A DNA stretch of 64,000 nucleotides. Origin: Owenia fusiformis (lineage: Eukaryota > Annelida > Polychaeta > Sabellida > Oweniidae). The stretch is taken from NCBI GenBank assembly GCA_903813345.2, contig CAIIXF020000010.1, positions 29,692,828 to 29,756,827 of the forward strand, written 5' to 3'. The notes under the pieces were generated by a model. The model was not told where the DNA came from. It saw only the letters and a program-made list of their open reading frames with translations, and did no database searches. Below are positions 35,810 to 49,200 of this stretch, one piece after another. The first letter of the stretch is position 1, and each line of letters opens with the position of its first letter. The translations under genes were made by a program, and so were the position numbers.

Positions 35810-38800
35810 ATGTTTTGCAAAATGGTTAAATTAAAGAGGTACTTAAAATATATCGTCCTCACTGGATTACTAATAGCTATTGTGAAAATATTCTTAATAC
35901 AAAGTTCAGTTAAAATCAGGTGGAAACATCAAAGGATAACGAATACACATGGGAAAAGTCTTGAAAGCTCAAGTTTCAGCGCATCACCAAATCAAGCAGA
36001 TGGAGAATTATCAAGACACAAAATTTGGGATTCCTTACAGTGCGCCACTATTGACAAAACCCAAATGAAACCAAAGTTAAAACCGCGGACTGCACAGTCG
36101 AAGGTTCCACTTGAGCTTTATCATATGAATTGGACGAATAGTTTTCTTGACGCTCACAAAGTTATAAAATGGCCAAAATGGGATATTTGCAACGTTGGAG
36201 AAGAGGAGAATCTTCTTTTGCTGTTTGTCATAAGTCACAAAGCTGGTATGTATAATCAAACGTGCATAAAAGAGAGAAAAATGTAGAGGATCAAACAGCA
36301 ACGTAAAAAGTGGTCAAATAATGGGTTTTAAAATATGGGAAGAGTAGAGGGAGAGAGGTTAAACTCTAAAACATGAGGTAATAGTCATGTTTTACATTCC
36401 AAAATGGACCATAGATAATGAAAAGTCGGTTTTCCATCACTATTTTCACATATCACATAGTCACATACACTACTAGTATGTGAATAATGTGAGCATTGAA
36501 CATTCTCTTATTTCTAACATGGGAAACCCTCACTTCAGTTAATCCATGACTCATTTATTAATTGTCCAAACTGTATATCTCAGCCGATGTCTCAGTCATT
36601 GGACCCAGCTGTTTTCAGAGCTATAAGGTGGTTCCGCATCAGAAATTTATTACCTATCGAGACCCACGTTATTTTCAAAATGCTAAGTGTATTATAGATT
36701 GCATACAGGTGGTTCCTTTTTTCACAATGTGAGATTTTACACAATCAAGTTAACATTCGATATTCTCATATATTCTCATATTTGAATGGCTGTTTGAACG
36801 TTTAAACATATTTGATTGATAAAAGCTCACCTCATTGTAGTTTCTAGCTTCTTGTGGTCAAACATTGAGTAGGAAAACATAATTGACATTGATGTGCGTT
36901 TAAAGGGTGACGCATATCGTTTAGCAAATCGAACGCTCGTTTCTGGTGTTGCTCACCGTTTAGTATAAAAGGCCCGATCCCGGAATAATACTCAAGGGTT
37001 TACAGGTTCTAGGTCGTTGTGTCAACACCTCTAACTGTTATATAGTATAAGTATATTATAGATCGTCACACATTTATAAAAGGGTGATTTTTATTTTGAC
37101 AAATCAATTCCACATTTATGGGTGAAATTTCAGGATCTTTTATTTGTGTACAATAAGGAAAAATTGGCATCTAAATTTCCCCATAACGTAATAGCACACA
37201 GCTTGGCATATGAAATATCCTACAAATGAAACAAGGCAAGACAAACCGGTTTCTAATACAAGGATTTATATTGGCTGTTGTACATGTATTCTTTGAACGC
37301 AATCACTCTTTGGATAACGTTTTCAAAATCATTATAAACGGATTACTTTATCTCAAAGACAATTTCAATAAACTGGATTTTACAGAACTCCCCTTATTTC
37401 TTAAAAATGGACTGATCCAGTTGATTCGCCTGGAGCCGCCATATTGTTTTTATACGGGATGCTAATCGTCACCCTTTAAGCGCAGCAAGTCTCAACCAGT
37501 AGAAAATTATGAATTGTAAAAATACGAGATACAGACTGAATCGAAACTACAAATTGATATTTTAGCTACCTTCTTAGCTACTCACACTCAGCTACTTACC
37601 CAGCTACCCACTCAGCTACTTGATCTTAAATTGAACTCTGTAAAAGCAATCTTGTTATTTTTCTAGCGCTAATTGAGAAATACAACCAGAACAACGGCAA
37701 CGCCAAAGCGTGGCGAATCCCATCGAACAGAAATGGCTGGCATTTTTACAAACAAAATATATAGCAAATATCGTAAAATAACACCCATAAGGAAGGCCAC
37801 CATTTTCAAAATGATTGCTCACTAGCCAAGTTGTCATCAGAAGAAGTAATATGCTTTTGAGTAGCCACATATAAAAAAATTTAAAAATCGAACACACATA
37901 CATGCAAAATCCTGTAAATTTTTTTAAATGGCCGCCTTCTACCCAAAATGTCATAAGACAGTATGCAATCCTTACGAGTATTCACATATCAAATATGAAA
38001 AAAAATCGCTCTATTACTTTTGAAGTATAATAAAAAAAATGTAAAATAACACACATACAAATGGTGGCCATTTTTTAAAATGGCCGACTGCTCCCCAAAG
38101 TTTTATTAGACAATGTGCCATGCTTAAAGTATTCACATATCAAATATGAACAAAATCGCAACAAAATACTTTTCGAGTTATAGTAAAAAATGTAAAAATG
38201 ACAGCCATTTTTAAAATGGCAACCTACTACGCGAAGTGTCATGAGACAGTGTGCAAGGTTCATAAGTGTTCACATATCAAATATGAACAAAATCGCTCTA
38301 CTACTTTTCAAGTTATAGTAAATAAAAAACGTAAAAAATGGTGGCCATTTTTCAAAATTGCCGCCTACTACCCATAATGTCATTAGACAGTGTGCCATGC
38401 TTATAGTATTCACATATAAAATATGAACAAAATCGCGCTACTACTTTTTGAGTTATAGTAAAAAATGTAAAATAACACACATAAAAATGGCGGCCATTTT
38501 TCAAAATGGCCGCCTACTACCCAAAATGTCATTAGACATTGGGCCATGCTTAAAGTATTCACATACCAAATATGAACAAAATCGCTCTACTACTTTTTGA
38601 CTTACAGTTAAAAATGTTAAATAACACACGTAAAAATGGCGGCCACTTTTCAAAACCTACTACCGAAAATGTCATAAGACATTGTGCCATGCTTAAAGTA
38701 TTCACATACCAAATATGAACAAAATCGCTCCACTACTTTTCAAGTTACAGCAAAAATCGTAAAATGATGTGCAAAGGCAGTCATTTTTCAAGATGGCTGC

Positions 38801-40180
38801 CGTGTATTTTTTCTGTATTTACATTTCTAGCTTAATCTATGTCCTATATAACTTTTTTACATTTAAAACATATTGCTATTACAGTTTTATATGCAGAACC
38901 TAAATTACTGTAAAATCGGCACTAAAATGGTCGCCATTTTTAAATGAGCGGCCATTTTGAAAATCCGTTTTCGAGCAGAACTTCTACCCCCATTGGGTAT
39001 ATGTGTACAAAACATGAACAAAATCGGGCCAACGGTATTTGAGTTATTGCCCGGACGGACGGACGGAGTATACGCCTTTCCTATGTACTTGTCCAGAATA
39101 ATCAGAGAATAATTCAACCGATATCACATATGGTAGAGTATAAACGAACGATGTTCCGTATCTGAAACTAGAATAGTTTGTTCCTATACCAAATGTGTGC
39201 ACTGGTATTAACTTATTTTCACATATATTTGTCAATATATCCAACTATATTTGACTTTTTACTTAGTACGATCTATTTCGCCTTTCAAATAAACTGACCA
39301 CCTGGTATTATATTTTGCTTCCTTATTTCTCGATAATCCGTTACCTCTCTATTTTGTAATTTAAAACACTTACAGCTACTATTCTGACTTTTTAATTCTA
39401 GGTAAACATATGCGAGATGCAGTTAGGACTACATTCGGTTATATTAAGAAGTTTTCAAGCTGGAAAATTCGAACCGTATTTCTATACGGCGATGCAAACA
39501 ATTCAGTTCTACCGAATGAAATGGATGAAGATGTTCTAGTAGGAAATTTCCCCGATGGCTATAAACAAATGACAGAAAAGGATACATTTGGTTTTAAATG
39601 GATTCAGTTATACTGTCCGAGAGCAAAGTATGTTTTTCGAATAACACATGATGTATTTATGAACCTCACTAAAGTGGTAAACTTTCTCGATGATATCCTC
39701 GAGAAAAACGTCACGAGACTTTATCATGGTCATACACTGACCAACTCCAAGATTCGACGCAATTTTGGTAAAACAAAACTTGTGTGTCCTGTGAAGGGAT
39801 GGGAAGCCCATTACCCAAGGTACGTCACAGGCTGTGGCATACTCTTCAGCCAATCAGTGATACGGGATATGAATTTCTTATTGTGCAAACTACCACTATG
39901 TTTCCCCGATGATACATACTTTGGCTCGTTGATGGAAATGCTTGGGGTGCCAGTTACTGGAAACAATAAGTATGCTTTACGATTCTATGACAGGCATGAG
40001 GCCCGTTTAGGGCAAGATCCCAAAAATGCAGCTTCGGTTATCCCTGAAACGGCCATACTCTCCCATTATTACAACGTATCGAATCCTACAAACATACAAA
40101 AACTTTTGTGGGAAGCATATTTAGACAAGAGTCTACAACATAACTACGAAATCCAGTACCATATTCGAAAACGCAACTAG
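35810..40180 (+). CDS. Beta-1,3-galactosyltransferase-like GT31 enzyme
   Basis: Two exons, 35810-36245 and 39402-40180, joined in phase 1 across a 3.16-kb intron. The total is 1215 nt, 404 aa. A second in-frame ATG at 35822 could be the start. Residues about 12-28 (YIVLTGLLIAIVKIFLI) form a signal anchor, implying a type II Golgi enzyme. GT31 landmarks in order: FVISHKAGKHMRDAVRTTFG (R-x-x-I/V-R-x-T block), FPDGYKQMTEKDTFGFKW, the DxD position, YPRYVTGCGILFS and FPDDTYFG. The family transfers galactose or GlcNAc from UDP-sugar onto glycans in the Golgi. Here the usual DDD of K-x-DDD-x-F-x-N reads THD (RITHDVFMN, residues 227-229), so metal and UDP-sugar binding may be altered. All other motifs are intact, and the frame is clean. 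The intron is filled by a satellite. Confidence 0.87.
37740..38800. repeat. About 145-bp tandem satellite in the GT31 intron
   Basis: Six to seven diverged units lie in tandem. The landmark aaatatgaacaaaatcg recurs near 37988, 38139, 38277, 38417, 38566 and 38709 (spacings 138-151 bp). Each unit also carries a self-complementary atggcggccattttnaaaatggccgcc stem. Single diverged copies occur near 17120-17300 and 18960-19150, and a related tail with (ggac)n is near 39010-39068. Non-coding. Confidence 0.8.
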
Positions 40181-41688
40181 GGTATTGGCTAGATATTATT
40201 TTGATCAGAAATTAAAAATATGATATCCTTTTGACTAAATATAGAACATCAGACCCGTCGGCAGGATTTGCCAAGGGGGGTCACTTCTTGGAAAATTCCA
40301 GGGGGGTCACTTTTGACAATTTGGTCCAAAAATGGCCAAAATCACTTAAAATTGCTCAGAATGGTGAAAAACTGCATGATTTTGAAAGAATTTTTTGACC
40401 AGGAGGGAGGTTCGCTCGAACCCATCGAACATCAGGCTACGGGCCTGAACATTTTGATTAAAATCCAGATTACTTTTACTTAGCTCGAATCTTACCTATT
40501 GTTGGTATTTTTTGTAATTATCAATCAATACAAGGGGATATGAAGTATGTCTTTATTTTGCTAAAGAACACTGAAAATTACATACACAACCGTTGAATCA
40601 CTTTAAGTCTGTCTTGAGCGTGTTGCATATTTGGCTAATTTCCAGATAAAAAATAAGTATCTTAAAGTGTTACATTAATTTTATTTTGACATAATGAGTC
40701 TATATTTACAATGTGAATAAATAAGAGGTACATGTATATAGGTACATGTGAATTACAAGAATAAAATAATATTGTGGAAATTGGCTGAATATAAACTGGA
40801 ATGAAATATCTCTACTGGCCTATATAATATATTTCAACTTGTGCAATGACACAAAGAACCCTGCGTCCAGAGTCTAGTTACATGAAGACGAAGCCCTCTT
40901 TTAAGAAGTGAAGTAGAACGAATACAAAGGGTAGACACTAAGACTACATTTGTGTAGAACAATTAAACCTACAAAGCTAAACACCTCATGAATACATGTT
41001 GTTAAATAATTGTTCTGAAATGAATTGCAGTGAATCACTCTTGAGTAATTTATTTTAATTTAAGTAAAATGGCAGTGCGCGCTCACTGTTTGCCGCCGTG
41101 TGCGCTCACCATTCGCCACCGTGTGATTCATTTTGGAAAATAATCTTTAATAAATAAATTTTCCTATTCAGTGTGGGTCAAGGGGTTATCTTGTTATAAA
41201 ACTATTTGATTTGCCCACCATGTGTCCGTACCATTCCCGATCATCTGCCCAAAAGAATTCACACGGTGACGAATGATGAGCTGAAGAATATAAATAAAAT
41301 TACACATGATAGTACCATGTCAATGTTACACATGGATAATTCATCAACTTGCACATAAATGGCATTGAATTACACGAGATAAGTCTAAAGACACATTCTA
41401 TTTCATATAAATGGGTCATTTGGTTGAACATGAATTTGTACATGTAGATAATAAAACAGGAAAATGACCTGTACTAAAGAGCTCACTAGGTTATATAGTA
41501 GCCCAGACAAAATTGTTCAAGGGTCACTTTTTCTATAATAACATAAGTTTTTTATTTTCAGTATTATCGAAATCGGTTACATATTTGAAAACGAGAGTAA
41601 AATTCTGACATACAACAAATGATTAAAGAAAATGTGACCATTGAACAATTATATTAAGCCTTTACAGATATAAAGTTACACACACATA
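40181..41688. other. Intergenic after the GT31 gene
   Basis: Contains the GT31 3' UTR; a possible AATAAA lies near 40716. A GC-rich duplicated phrase (gcgctcac...gccgccgtg / gcgctcaccattcgccaccgtg) lies near 41080-41125. No gene, RNA or clear transposon seen. Confidence 0.5.
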
Positions 41689-44181
41689 CACGCGGTAGGA
41701 TCTCTTCGGGACGTATCGAAACCACTCCGTCCCGAAAAACCGTTAATTTGAATTTAAAAACTACCCCAGTGTTTGAAAATCAAGGATTGTGAGTCTCACA
41801 CTTCACCGTTTTTCTTCAAACTTGTTCCGTACAAAGCTTCACAGAAATACCTTTCAGTCGATACATTGTTTTCGTGTACAAAGTACCTCGTTTTAGCGGC
41901 GTTTTGGTCCCCAGCTGTGAGATAAAGCAAATTTTCATAACTTTCAACTGTAAGTCAAGTTATCTCGCCAGTCTTTTACCCATTCTCGATCATAATTTCA
42001 GAATGGACTCCCATTACAACCTTCCATCGCTACGTCTTGATTTTTGGGCATCAAACGCAGCAGTTTCTAAATCATCCACACATCTCTTCAAATTTGACCA
42101 ATACGTCCCGTCATCTTCCACTACGCCCGCCGAGTCTATCACTATACACGTAGAGTTGCATTCTAAAACAATTTGTCCATCGATGTGTCCGTTTGTAGGT
42201 TGTCATTGTCGATTCTAAATACCAATCGGATTGTGTTTTAAGATTTACCCATTCTTGTCCATTTTCAATATACCTATAATAGGGTGGTCCAAAATCTCCC
42301 TAAAATTTAAAAATCCCGATATTGCAATATAAAGATTTTAATTACTGAACAATTGAAAATATTTTTAAGAAACGTTTAAAGTGCCCTATCCTTGAAAAAA
42401 TGTTAAAATGCGAAAGGATGGGTGATGTCAATTATATTATTTTCAGCATAACGTTAGAAACATGTATCATTTTATATGGTACACGTTTCATAATGTAATC
42501 CAATGGAATCATACAGAAGAAAGGTTGACACACAACAGTTAAAATCTTTATATTACATTATCAGACCAAGTCAGTAGATGTTGTTTATATACCAATTAGT
42601 GTTGTATGATGATGCATTCTTTATATGAATCTAGAAACGTTTTTGTGCCAATATTGCTCAATTTTGATAACATCTCCGTTATTTTGAAATTAAGCGTGGC
42701 AAAGTTTCCCGATGGATTTAGCTAAAAAAAGTGGTGCCTGTAGGGTTATTGAAAATCATACATGATGAAGAAAAAATACATATTCCTGAAATACAACAGT
42801 TTAATTTTGAGTTATAAACCATTTATGAAAACGGCATATTTGTCAAAATTACCAAAACTTCAAGTGAGACGCGTGGCAAAATTTCCCAGGGGTCTAGAGT
42901 GGAAATATTTGTACCAAGAGTCAATTTGTAACTAGAATCTATCAGATGACAGATTTTTGGAAAATTTTGCAGATTTGGACAACCCTAACCTATAACTTTG
43001 TTGAACCTGAAGAAACGTATCAACTTTTTGTTAAATAAAGATAGCAAATTCAGCTGTCTACTGTACCTAACTTGTACTTTTTGCTAGTACTCAGATTGAT
43101 GGATATTCTGTCGTATGACATGCGACAAACATATCAATTCTCATGGGTTTACATGGGAATGTCGATTTTCAAAAATTCATCAGATTTATCATCCATTTCC
43201 GATCTATTGTAATTAAGCTAAGGTTGCCAAACTTATGGAGGGGACAGTATCATGTAAAAGTATATCTTGTCACCAATTACACGAAACCTGCTACTGCAAT
43301 ATTGAAACTATTATCCCGGTAAAGGACCTGTTTCAGATTCTATTACCGCCTCCCCATGAAAAAATATAAATTCATCTGATATTTCAAAATCAATGTACAG
43401 GTTTAATTATAACATTTATATGTACACTAGTATCCTGTTCACCTATATTCAGCACTGTATTGATGGTTATACCATTTATTGTTGCAAAACAAGATTCCAG
43501 ATTTTATTGTGTTTCAAACCAGACACTTGGTTTCCTCACAAAATCAAATACAGGACAATTACATATAATTAAAGTTAAAAAGCAAACATTTAAATTATCA
43601 ATTTCATGCAATCAGTTATAGTTATACTCCGTATGTATGCTAAACTTAAGACTGGTGTTAAGAATCGACTATGTAAAATTACACAACGATGAACAAAATG
43701 TTTTAGAATACAACTCCACGTTTGTAGTCATAGACTCGGCGGGGCGTAGTGGAAGGTGACGGGACGTATTGGTCAAATTTGAAGAGATGTGTGGATGATT
43801 TAGAAACTGCTGCGTTTGATGCCCATAAATCAAGACGTAGCGATGGAAGGTTGTAATGGGAGTCCATTCTGAAATTATGGGCGAGAATGGGTAAAAGACT
43901 GGCGAGATAACTTGACTTACAGTTGAAAGTTATGAAAATTTGCTTTATTTCACAGCTGGGGACCAAAACGCCGCTAAAACGAGGTACTTTGTACACGAAA
44001 ACAATGTATCGACTGAAAGGTATTTCTGTGAAGCTTTGTACGGAACAAGTTTGAAGAAAAACGGTGAAGTGTGAGACTCACAATCCTTGATTTTCAAACA
44101 CTGGGGTAGGTTTTAAATTCAAATTAACGGTTTTTCGGGACGGAGTGGTTTCGATACGTCCCGAAGAGATACTACCGCGTG
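41689..44181. mobile_element. 2.5-kb element with about 500-bp inverted arms
   Basis: The left arm (41689 to about 42190) is repeated inverted at about 43680-44181 with few differences. Both ends read CACGCGGTAG from the outside, and the flanks carry a 5-bp direct repeat ACATA (41684-41688 and 44182-44186). Each arm contains the same open frame (MYKVPRFSGVLVPSCEIKQI at its start), about 90 shared codons that then diverge; it has no family I recognise. The 1.5-kb interior has no transposase and includes a piece of a Tc1-like element at 42960-43247. The superfamily is uncertain; Mutator-like and Transib-like elements were considered but neither fits fully. Confidence 0.82.
42960..43247. mobile_element. 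Truncated relative of the Tc1-like element
   Basis: It matches the right part of the element at 19266-20137: shared blocks include ctttgttgaacctgaagaaa, tttacatgggaatgtcgatt and gccaaacttatggaggggac, and it is followed by TA. The subterminal inverted repeat has an internal deletion (attaagc joined to taaggttgcc). It lies within the interior of the long-armed element, so it is nested or was captured. Confidence 0.75.
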
Positions 44182-44211
44182 ACATACGTATATCAATGTA
44201 TTATATATTAT

Positions 44212-44362
44212 GAGGTTATATAATGGTTCTTTCTGTATATCGTGTTTATACTCGAGTGAGTATATGATATATTCACAAGTGAGCGTAGCGAACGAGTGAA
44301 TATATTATATTCTCACGAGAGTATAAAATACACGATATACAGAATGAACCATTATATAATCT
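44212..44362. repeat. Palindromic foldback repeat
   Basis: tataatggttctttctgtat and the following tatcgtgtttatactc are mirrored by gagtataaaatacacgata and tacagaatgaaccattata. The centre is gagcgtagcgaacgagtg flanked by atatattcac/gtgaatatatt. It is a hairpin-forming MITE-like sequence directly beside the long-armed element. Confidence 0.8.
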
Positions 44363-46262
44363 TATTATGCCACTCTAAGTTCAATGTACAGTTGATTCGA
44401 ACACAATCGACAATAAAAACCATAAAAATATCCCATAGCCAACTCAATAATGCTGATGTTGATCTCGAACCATTTATGACGTGGCTTGATTCTAGCAAAT
44501 CATGCCGGCACCATTTATGACGTCACTTGATTCTAGGAAATCATGAAAATTTTCATGATTTTTTTATTCATTAGTTCCCAGAATGCATTTCTACAGTGGT
44601 ATACGCTGGAGTGTATACGGAGGAGTTGTATACGATGACGATATACCACTCTCCACTGTATATCGTTGTTATAGACCCATGTTATACAACTGTAATTGGA
44701 CTTAGAGTGGTATAACAATAAATATCTTGTTATAGATAGCATGTTAATGGCTCAAAATAAACGTTTGGCCGGTACAAGAGGTGTTGCAATTACACAGGTT
44801 ATGTAAAATTTCTCCTGGACTACAGTACAGAATAATATAAAGTTACAGATATGAAAAATCCAATTAATGTATAAATATTATGTATGAATTACTATCACTG
44901 TTACATTAAAGATGTCTTAATACTAATGATTCAGTGAAAATACTTTGGGATATACAAATTCCCAAAGTAATAGAATAATACCAGCAATCGCTTGGAAATC
45001 CATCTTTAGCATAACTTTCAATGAAATGTAAATAAAGGAATAGGGAAATTAAGCAACACATCTTCAAAAAAACATGTCCTTGACCATGGAGAATCATGGT
45101 CCTCTGGGGATCATGTCTCCAATTTGTAAGATCATTGTGTCTTAATGTCCTATAACGAGTATAAAGGAAAAAGAGAAATAGTTGAAAATACATCCCTGAA
45201 AAAAATATTTAATATGCAGTTCCTGAGGTAAATAATATTACACATGCATATTTTGGTCCTCTAAAACATGTGTTGCTTAACCTCCCCAGTGATACCAGTG
45301 ATAAGTCATCTTTAATGTAATCCTGGTACAGTAGAATATTTTGTAAAAATATATCATGCATGTGTACAAAAGAATAATGCAAAATGTCATTTTCAAAATA
45401 TGGCAATACATTAAGTTACTTTCAGCAGTCACTTGTAGCATCTTTTGCACCATCAATGCAACTCGAAATCTGAGAACATTTTTTAGATAATATTTTGGCA
45501 AAAATATGGTAGTATACAAATAGTGACTGCCATTGAGGAAAATAGTGCAAAATATTTTTCCGAAGGGAAATTTTTTACACTGCGACAGTCACTATTTGTT
45601 TTATTATATACCCCATTTTACACTGCGACAGTCACTATTTGTTTTATTATATACCCCATATGCACTCTGTAAACAAAAACAAAATGAGAAGTCTTCATTT
45701 CAACATTTAATGTTTACAGGTTCTTATTGGCATTTTGCCTTTCAACTCCTGTAATCTCACCTATTGGGGAAGATAAAACCTACTAATGACTGGTCACATG
45801 ACCTAACTGGTGATTAGTATATTTCATCTTCGCTGATACCAGGGATTTAGGACTTTCCAGAGAATTAGTTCATCTATGTCATATCATGTGACCATGAATA
45901 AGCCAATGAGCATCTAGAATACATATGAGGTATATAATGATATCTCATAACTTCTCAATAACTCATATTTCTGTAAAATCTCTCTGTGTTTCTCTTTTCA
46001 AATGTACTTCTACATAAAAAGTTTTGGCAACCCATTTTATTGTTTTGAAAGCTTGACCTAAAGGCATTGTGGGTAAACCATTCTCAGCATCAGATATCGC
46101 TGTCATGGAGTCAAAATACTAGACTAGTCTTGCATGAAGCTTGACAGTATATTAGACAGTATATTTTGCGATACAAATATTACCTAGTATTCATTATCAT
46201 CCAAATCTCAACGTGATTAGCAATCCCAAACTCAGGCTTGCACTGCAATCTTACACTTTTTA
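44363..46262. other. Intergenic with small duplications
   Basis: A short direct duplication of tttatgacgt...cttgattctag...aaatcatg occurs at about 44468-44545. A 43-bp unit (acactgcgacagtcactatt core) is present twice in tandem at 45574-45660. A region at about 44590-44715 has several imperfect tatac and atacca inverted motifs. No gene is supported; the last few hundred bases are the 3' UTR side of the disordered-protein gene. Confidence 0.55.
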
Positions 46263-49200
46263 TCAAAGTTCTGTAAGTAAATTTCTAACTGGCCTGGCTT
46301 GATACATATTGACACCATAGTCTGTTTTACTCTTGGCATCAAAATCCTCATTTCTCGGTGCGATATCTCGCCTAGAGGGAGAACTAGCATATGTATCTCC
46401 CATGTTATTGCGGTTATTACGCCTTCTTGCACCTGGACTCTGATCATATGTGTTAAAATTTCCAACAAGTCCATTTGCTTGTTTATTTGGTGAAACTGAA
46501 GTGTTGTTATTGCTCTGTTGTGGGCTACCTTGTTTATAAGGACTGTTGCCATAGTTACTGTAATTTTTGCCATCATTATTATTGCTATTTACAACACTTC
46601 CATTCATACTTGTGTCCTTATTTGGAGAAATTAACCGAGAGTTCTCCGTCATGGTATAGCTTGTATATTGCTTGCTAGTACTGTTGTTATAGTTACCACC
46701 TTGGTTGCTATGTTGACTGAACTGGTTGCCATGGTGACCAGAGTTATTGCTACGGTGGCCAGGTTGGTTTCTATAGTGATTCGGTACATTCTGGTAAGGT
46801 GTTCCTTCAGACGTAGACTGGAGCATGTGCGAGGGGCTTGATTGGTCGATAGGTTGAAACAATTTTGGTGCTGGGGATTGCTGTTGGTGGCTCTGGTTGT
46901 GCACCTAGAATATAAACCCCACTATCAGTATTCATAACTTGAAGGTTTATTCACTATATCAAAACAATGATAGATTTGGGTATTAAATTTGGCCATTTAT
47001 AAGCACCTTAAAATTGTAAATAAATGTCTCTCACTTCAAAAGCTTTTACCGAATAAAAGTATACAATTCTCCTTTTGTATTCCATCTTCCCATTTGAGTA
47101 AATTTTTATATTGTTCCAATTATATGATGAAATTGTGCGGTAACAGGCAAAAGCCCTTGAAATGAGTACCATCTATTGGCAATGCAGAAGTAAAATGAGC
47201 CAAAAAGCATGAAGACAATGACCAAATTAAACAAATAATAAATATTCCACTGTTCAACATGAACCATAAATAAACACATTAATATTCCACTGTTCAACAT
47301 CAAATATTGTTGTTACTATGTTGTTATTCAAACTATCAGAACTTTGTTCGATTGGATAATTATCAAGGATTTTAGAAGTTTAAGAATATCTTTTATATGG
47401 CATCAAAATAGTTACATGCAAAAAACAAAAGCTTTATAGAAAACAAATAAATGGGACAAGCGGTGACTTTAAGCACAAAACTTCAATATCAAATGTGACA
47501 AACTATTCTAATTAAGAAATGCTTAAAAAACAAACACTAAAATTTGGATGGGGCGAAACCCAAAAATATACATATACGTTGGAGGGCCCTGATTTAAAGC
47601 AGGCTGACTTATAGTATGACACTTACCACATTTCCACTAGTGATTTTAAAGAAAAATTATCATATTTAATTTGTAATACATGATGGCATTTAAATTAATC
47701 AGAAAAATTGTCTGAAGATAACGTTTACTCTGTTTCATTACTCAATATCTCTCAAAAGTTGAATTTCCTCCTTCACTTGTGGCATTACTAAGTAAATTAT
47801 AGTGATGACTACATGTCTGTTCCCCTATTTGCTTCTCTATTTCGTATATTAAAACATAAATGCCTTGACATAATATACAATAATACACACAAATAAAATC
47901 ATAAAAAAAACATGCATCTATGTTATGAATTTGAGGAAACCCATTCTTAAAAACCGTTCTGTTACTTAGATAAATAAATCATAAAATGTTCATATATTTG
48001 ATCATATAAATATTAATTGAAAAACTAATTCTAACCTCTTTGGATGCATTATTTTGCCTATTTGTCCCATTAAACTGCATGTAACTATTGCTTCCTGGCC
48101 CGACAACAGTCTCTTCCTGGTTCTCACGAGGTAAATTTCCAGCAACAGTGCCATCCTGTCTGGATGAGTATTTGTTCTGGTAACTTTGGTAACCATTTGG
48201 GGTGCCATTTTGAGATGGTACACTGCAAAATATGAATTCAGAGATTAGACCTCATTCACCTTTAGTTAACAGCATTGAGTTATGAAAGGAGCTAATTTAT
48301 GTAGAATCATGAACAGAGAGCTTTCCAGTTTCTTTCCAAGTCGTCCCCATTTTTTCAAAACACTAACACTGTTACCACAACAATAAAGATGTTAAGCAGA
48401 TGTATAATTTATCCCATACTTAGTAGTGTTACAGGTAAATAACATGTGGGTATCTCGTATAATTGATATCTGAGGTGAGCGGGTGATATATATTTCGTTT
48501 TAAACCTGCACATCGCTCCAAAACGCAATATGTTGACATATATTGTTTTTTCTGCGTAATATCAAAGAACAATCATTTAGTTAAAAAAATAAAAAGTGAG
48601 TATGGGATTCAAACCCGGCCCTCCTGCGTGCTGAGCGAGCATTCTACCGCAAGGCCAACGAGTTGTTATCAATGATGGGAGTAATTAAACGCTACTAATG
48701 TTGAATGCTATAATTCGGAAGTGACGTCACATTCTTAATTAGAAACCTTTCCGAAATCATATCGTCGTCACCAATCGAAGCAATTCAATGGCCAATCTTT
48801 GAAATGACACATTTATCGTAAGTATTTATACACAAGATTTGCCCCATTTGTTCATCATTCTATAATCTTTCATTAAGCTCAAAATGATAAAGTTCACCCC
48901 CGAAACAACCCAAGATTGCGTTTTGGAGCGATGTGCAGATTAAATAAAAGCTTTACATTGAGATAAAATCATCATAATCTACCAAGTATAGGATAAATCA
49001 GTTATCAAATGCTCAATTTTTGATACATGGTATATCCCTCGGCAAATACAATATTTCAATATATTGTATTTCCCTCAGATATACCCTCTATCAAAAACCT
49101 CCCATTAAATAACCTCTATATATCAAACACTGAAGACAAGAATGATTTTGATCAGAACTGGTTTTAAATATTAGTTCATTCTGTTTTGCATTTACTCTTT

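Noticed and set aside
41874-42218. Open frame in the inverted arm as a host gene
   Set aside because: It is repeated inverted at 43703-43996 within a mobile element; kept only as part of that element.
48603-48668. Functional tRNA-Ala gene
   Set aside because: A and B boxes are present but no acceptor stem could be paired; called tRNA-like instead.
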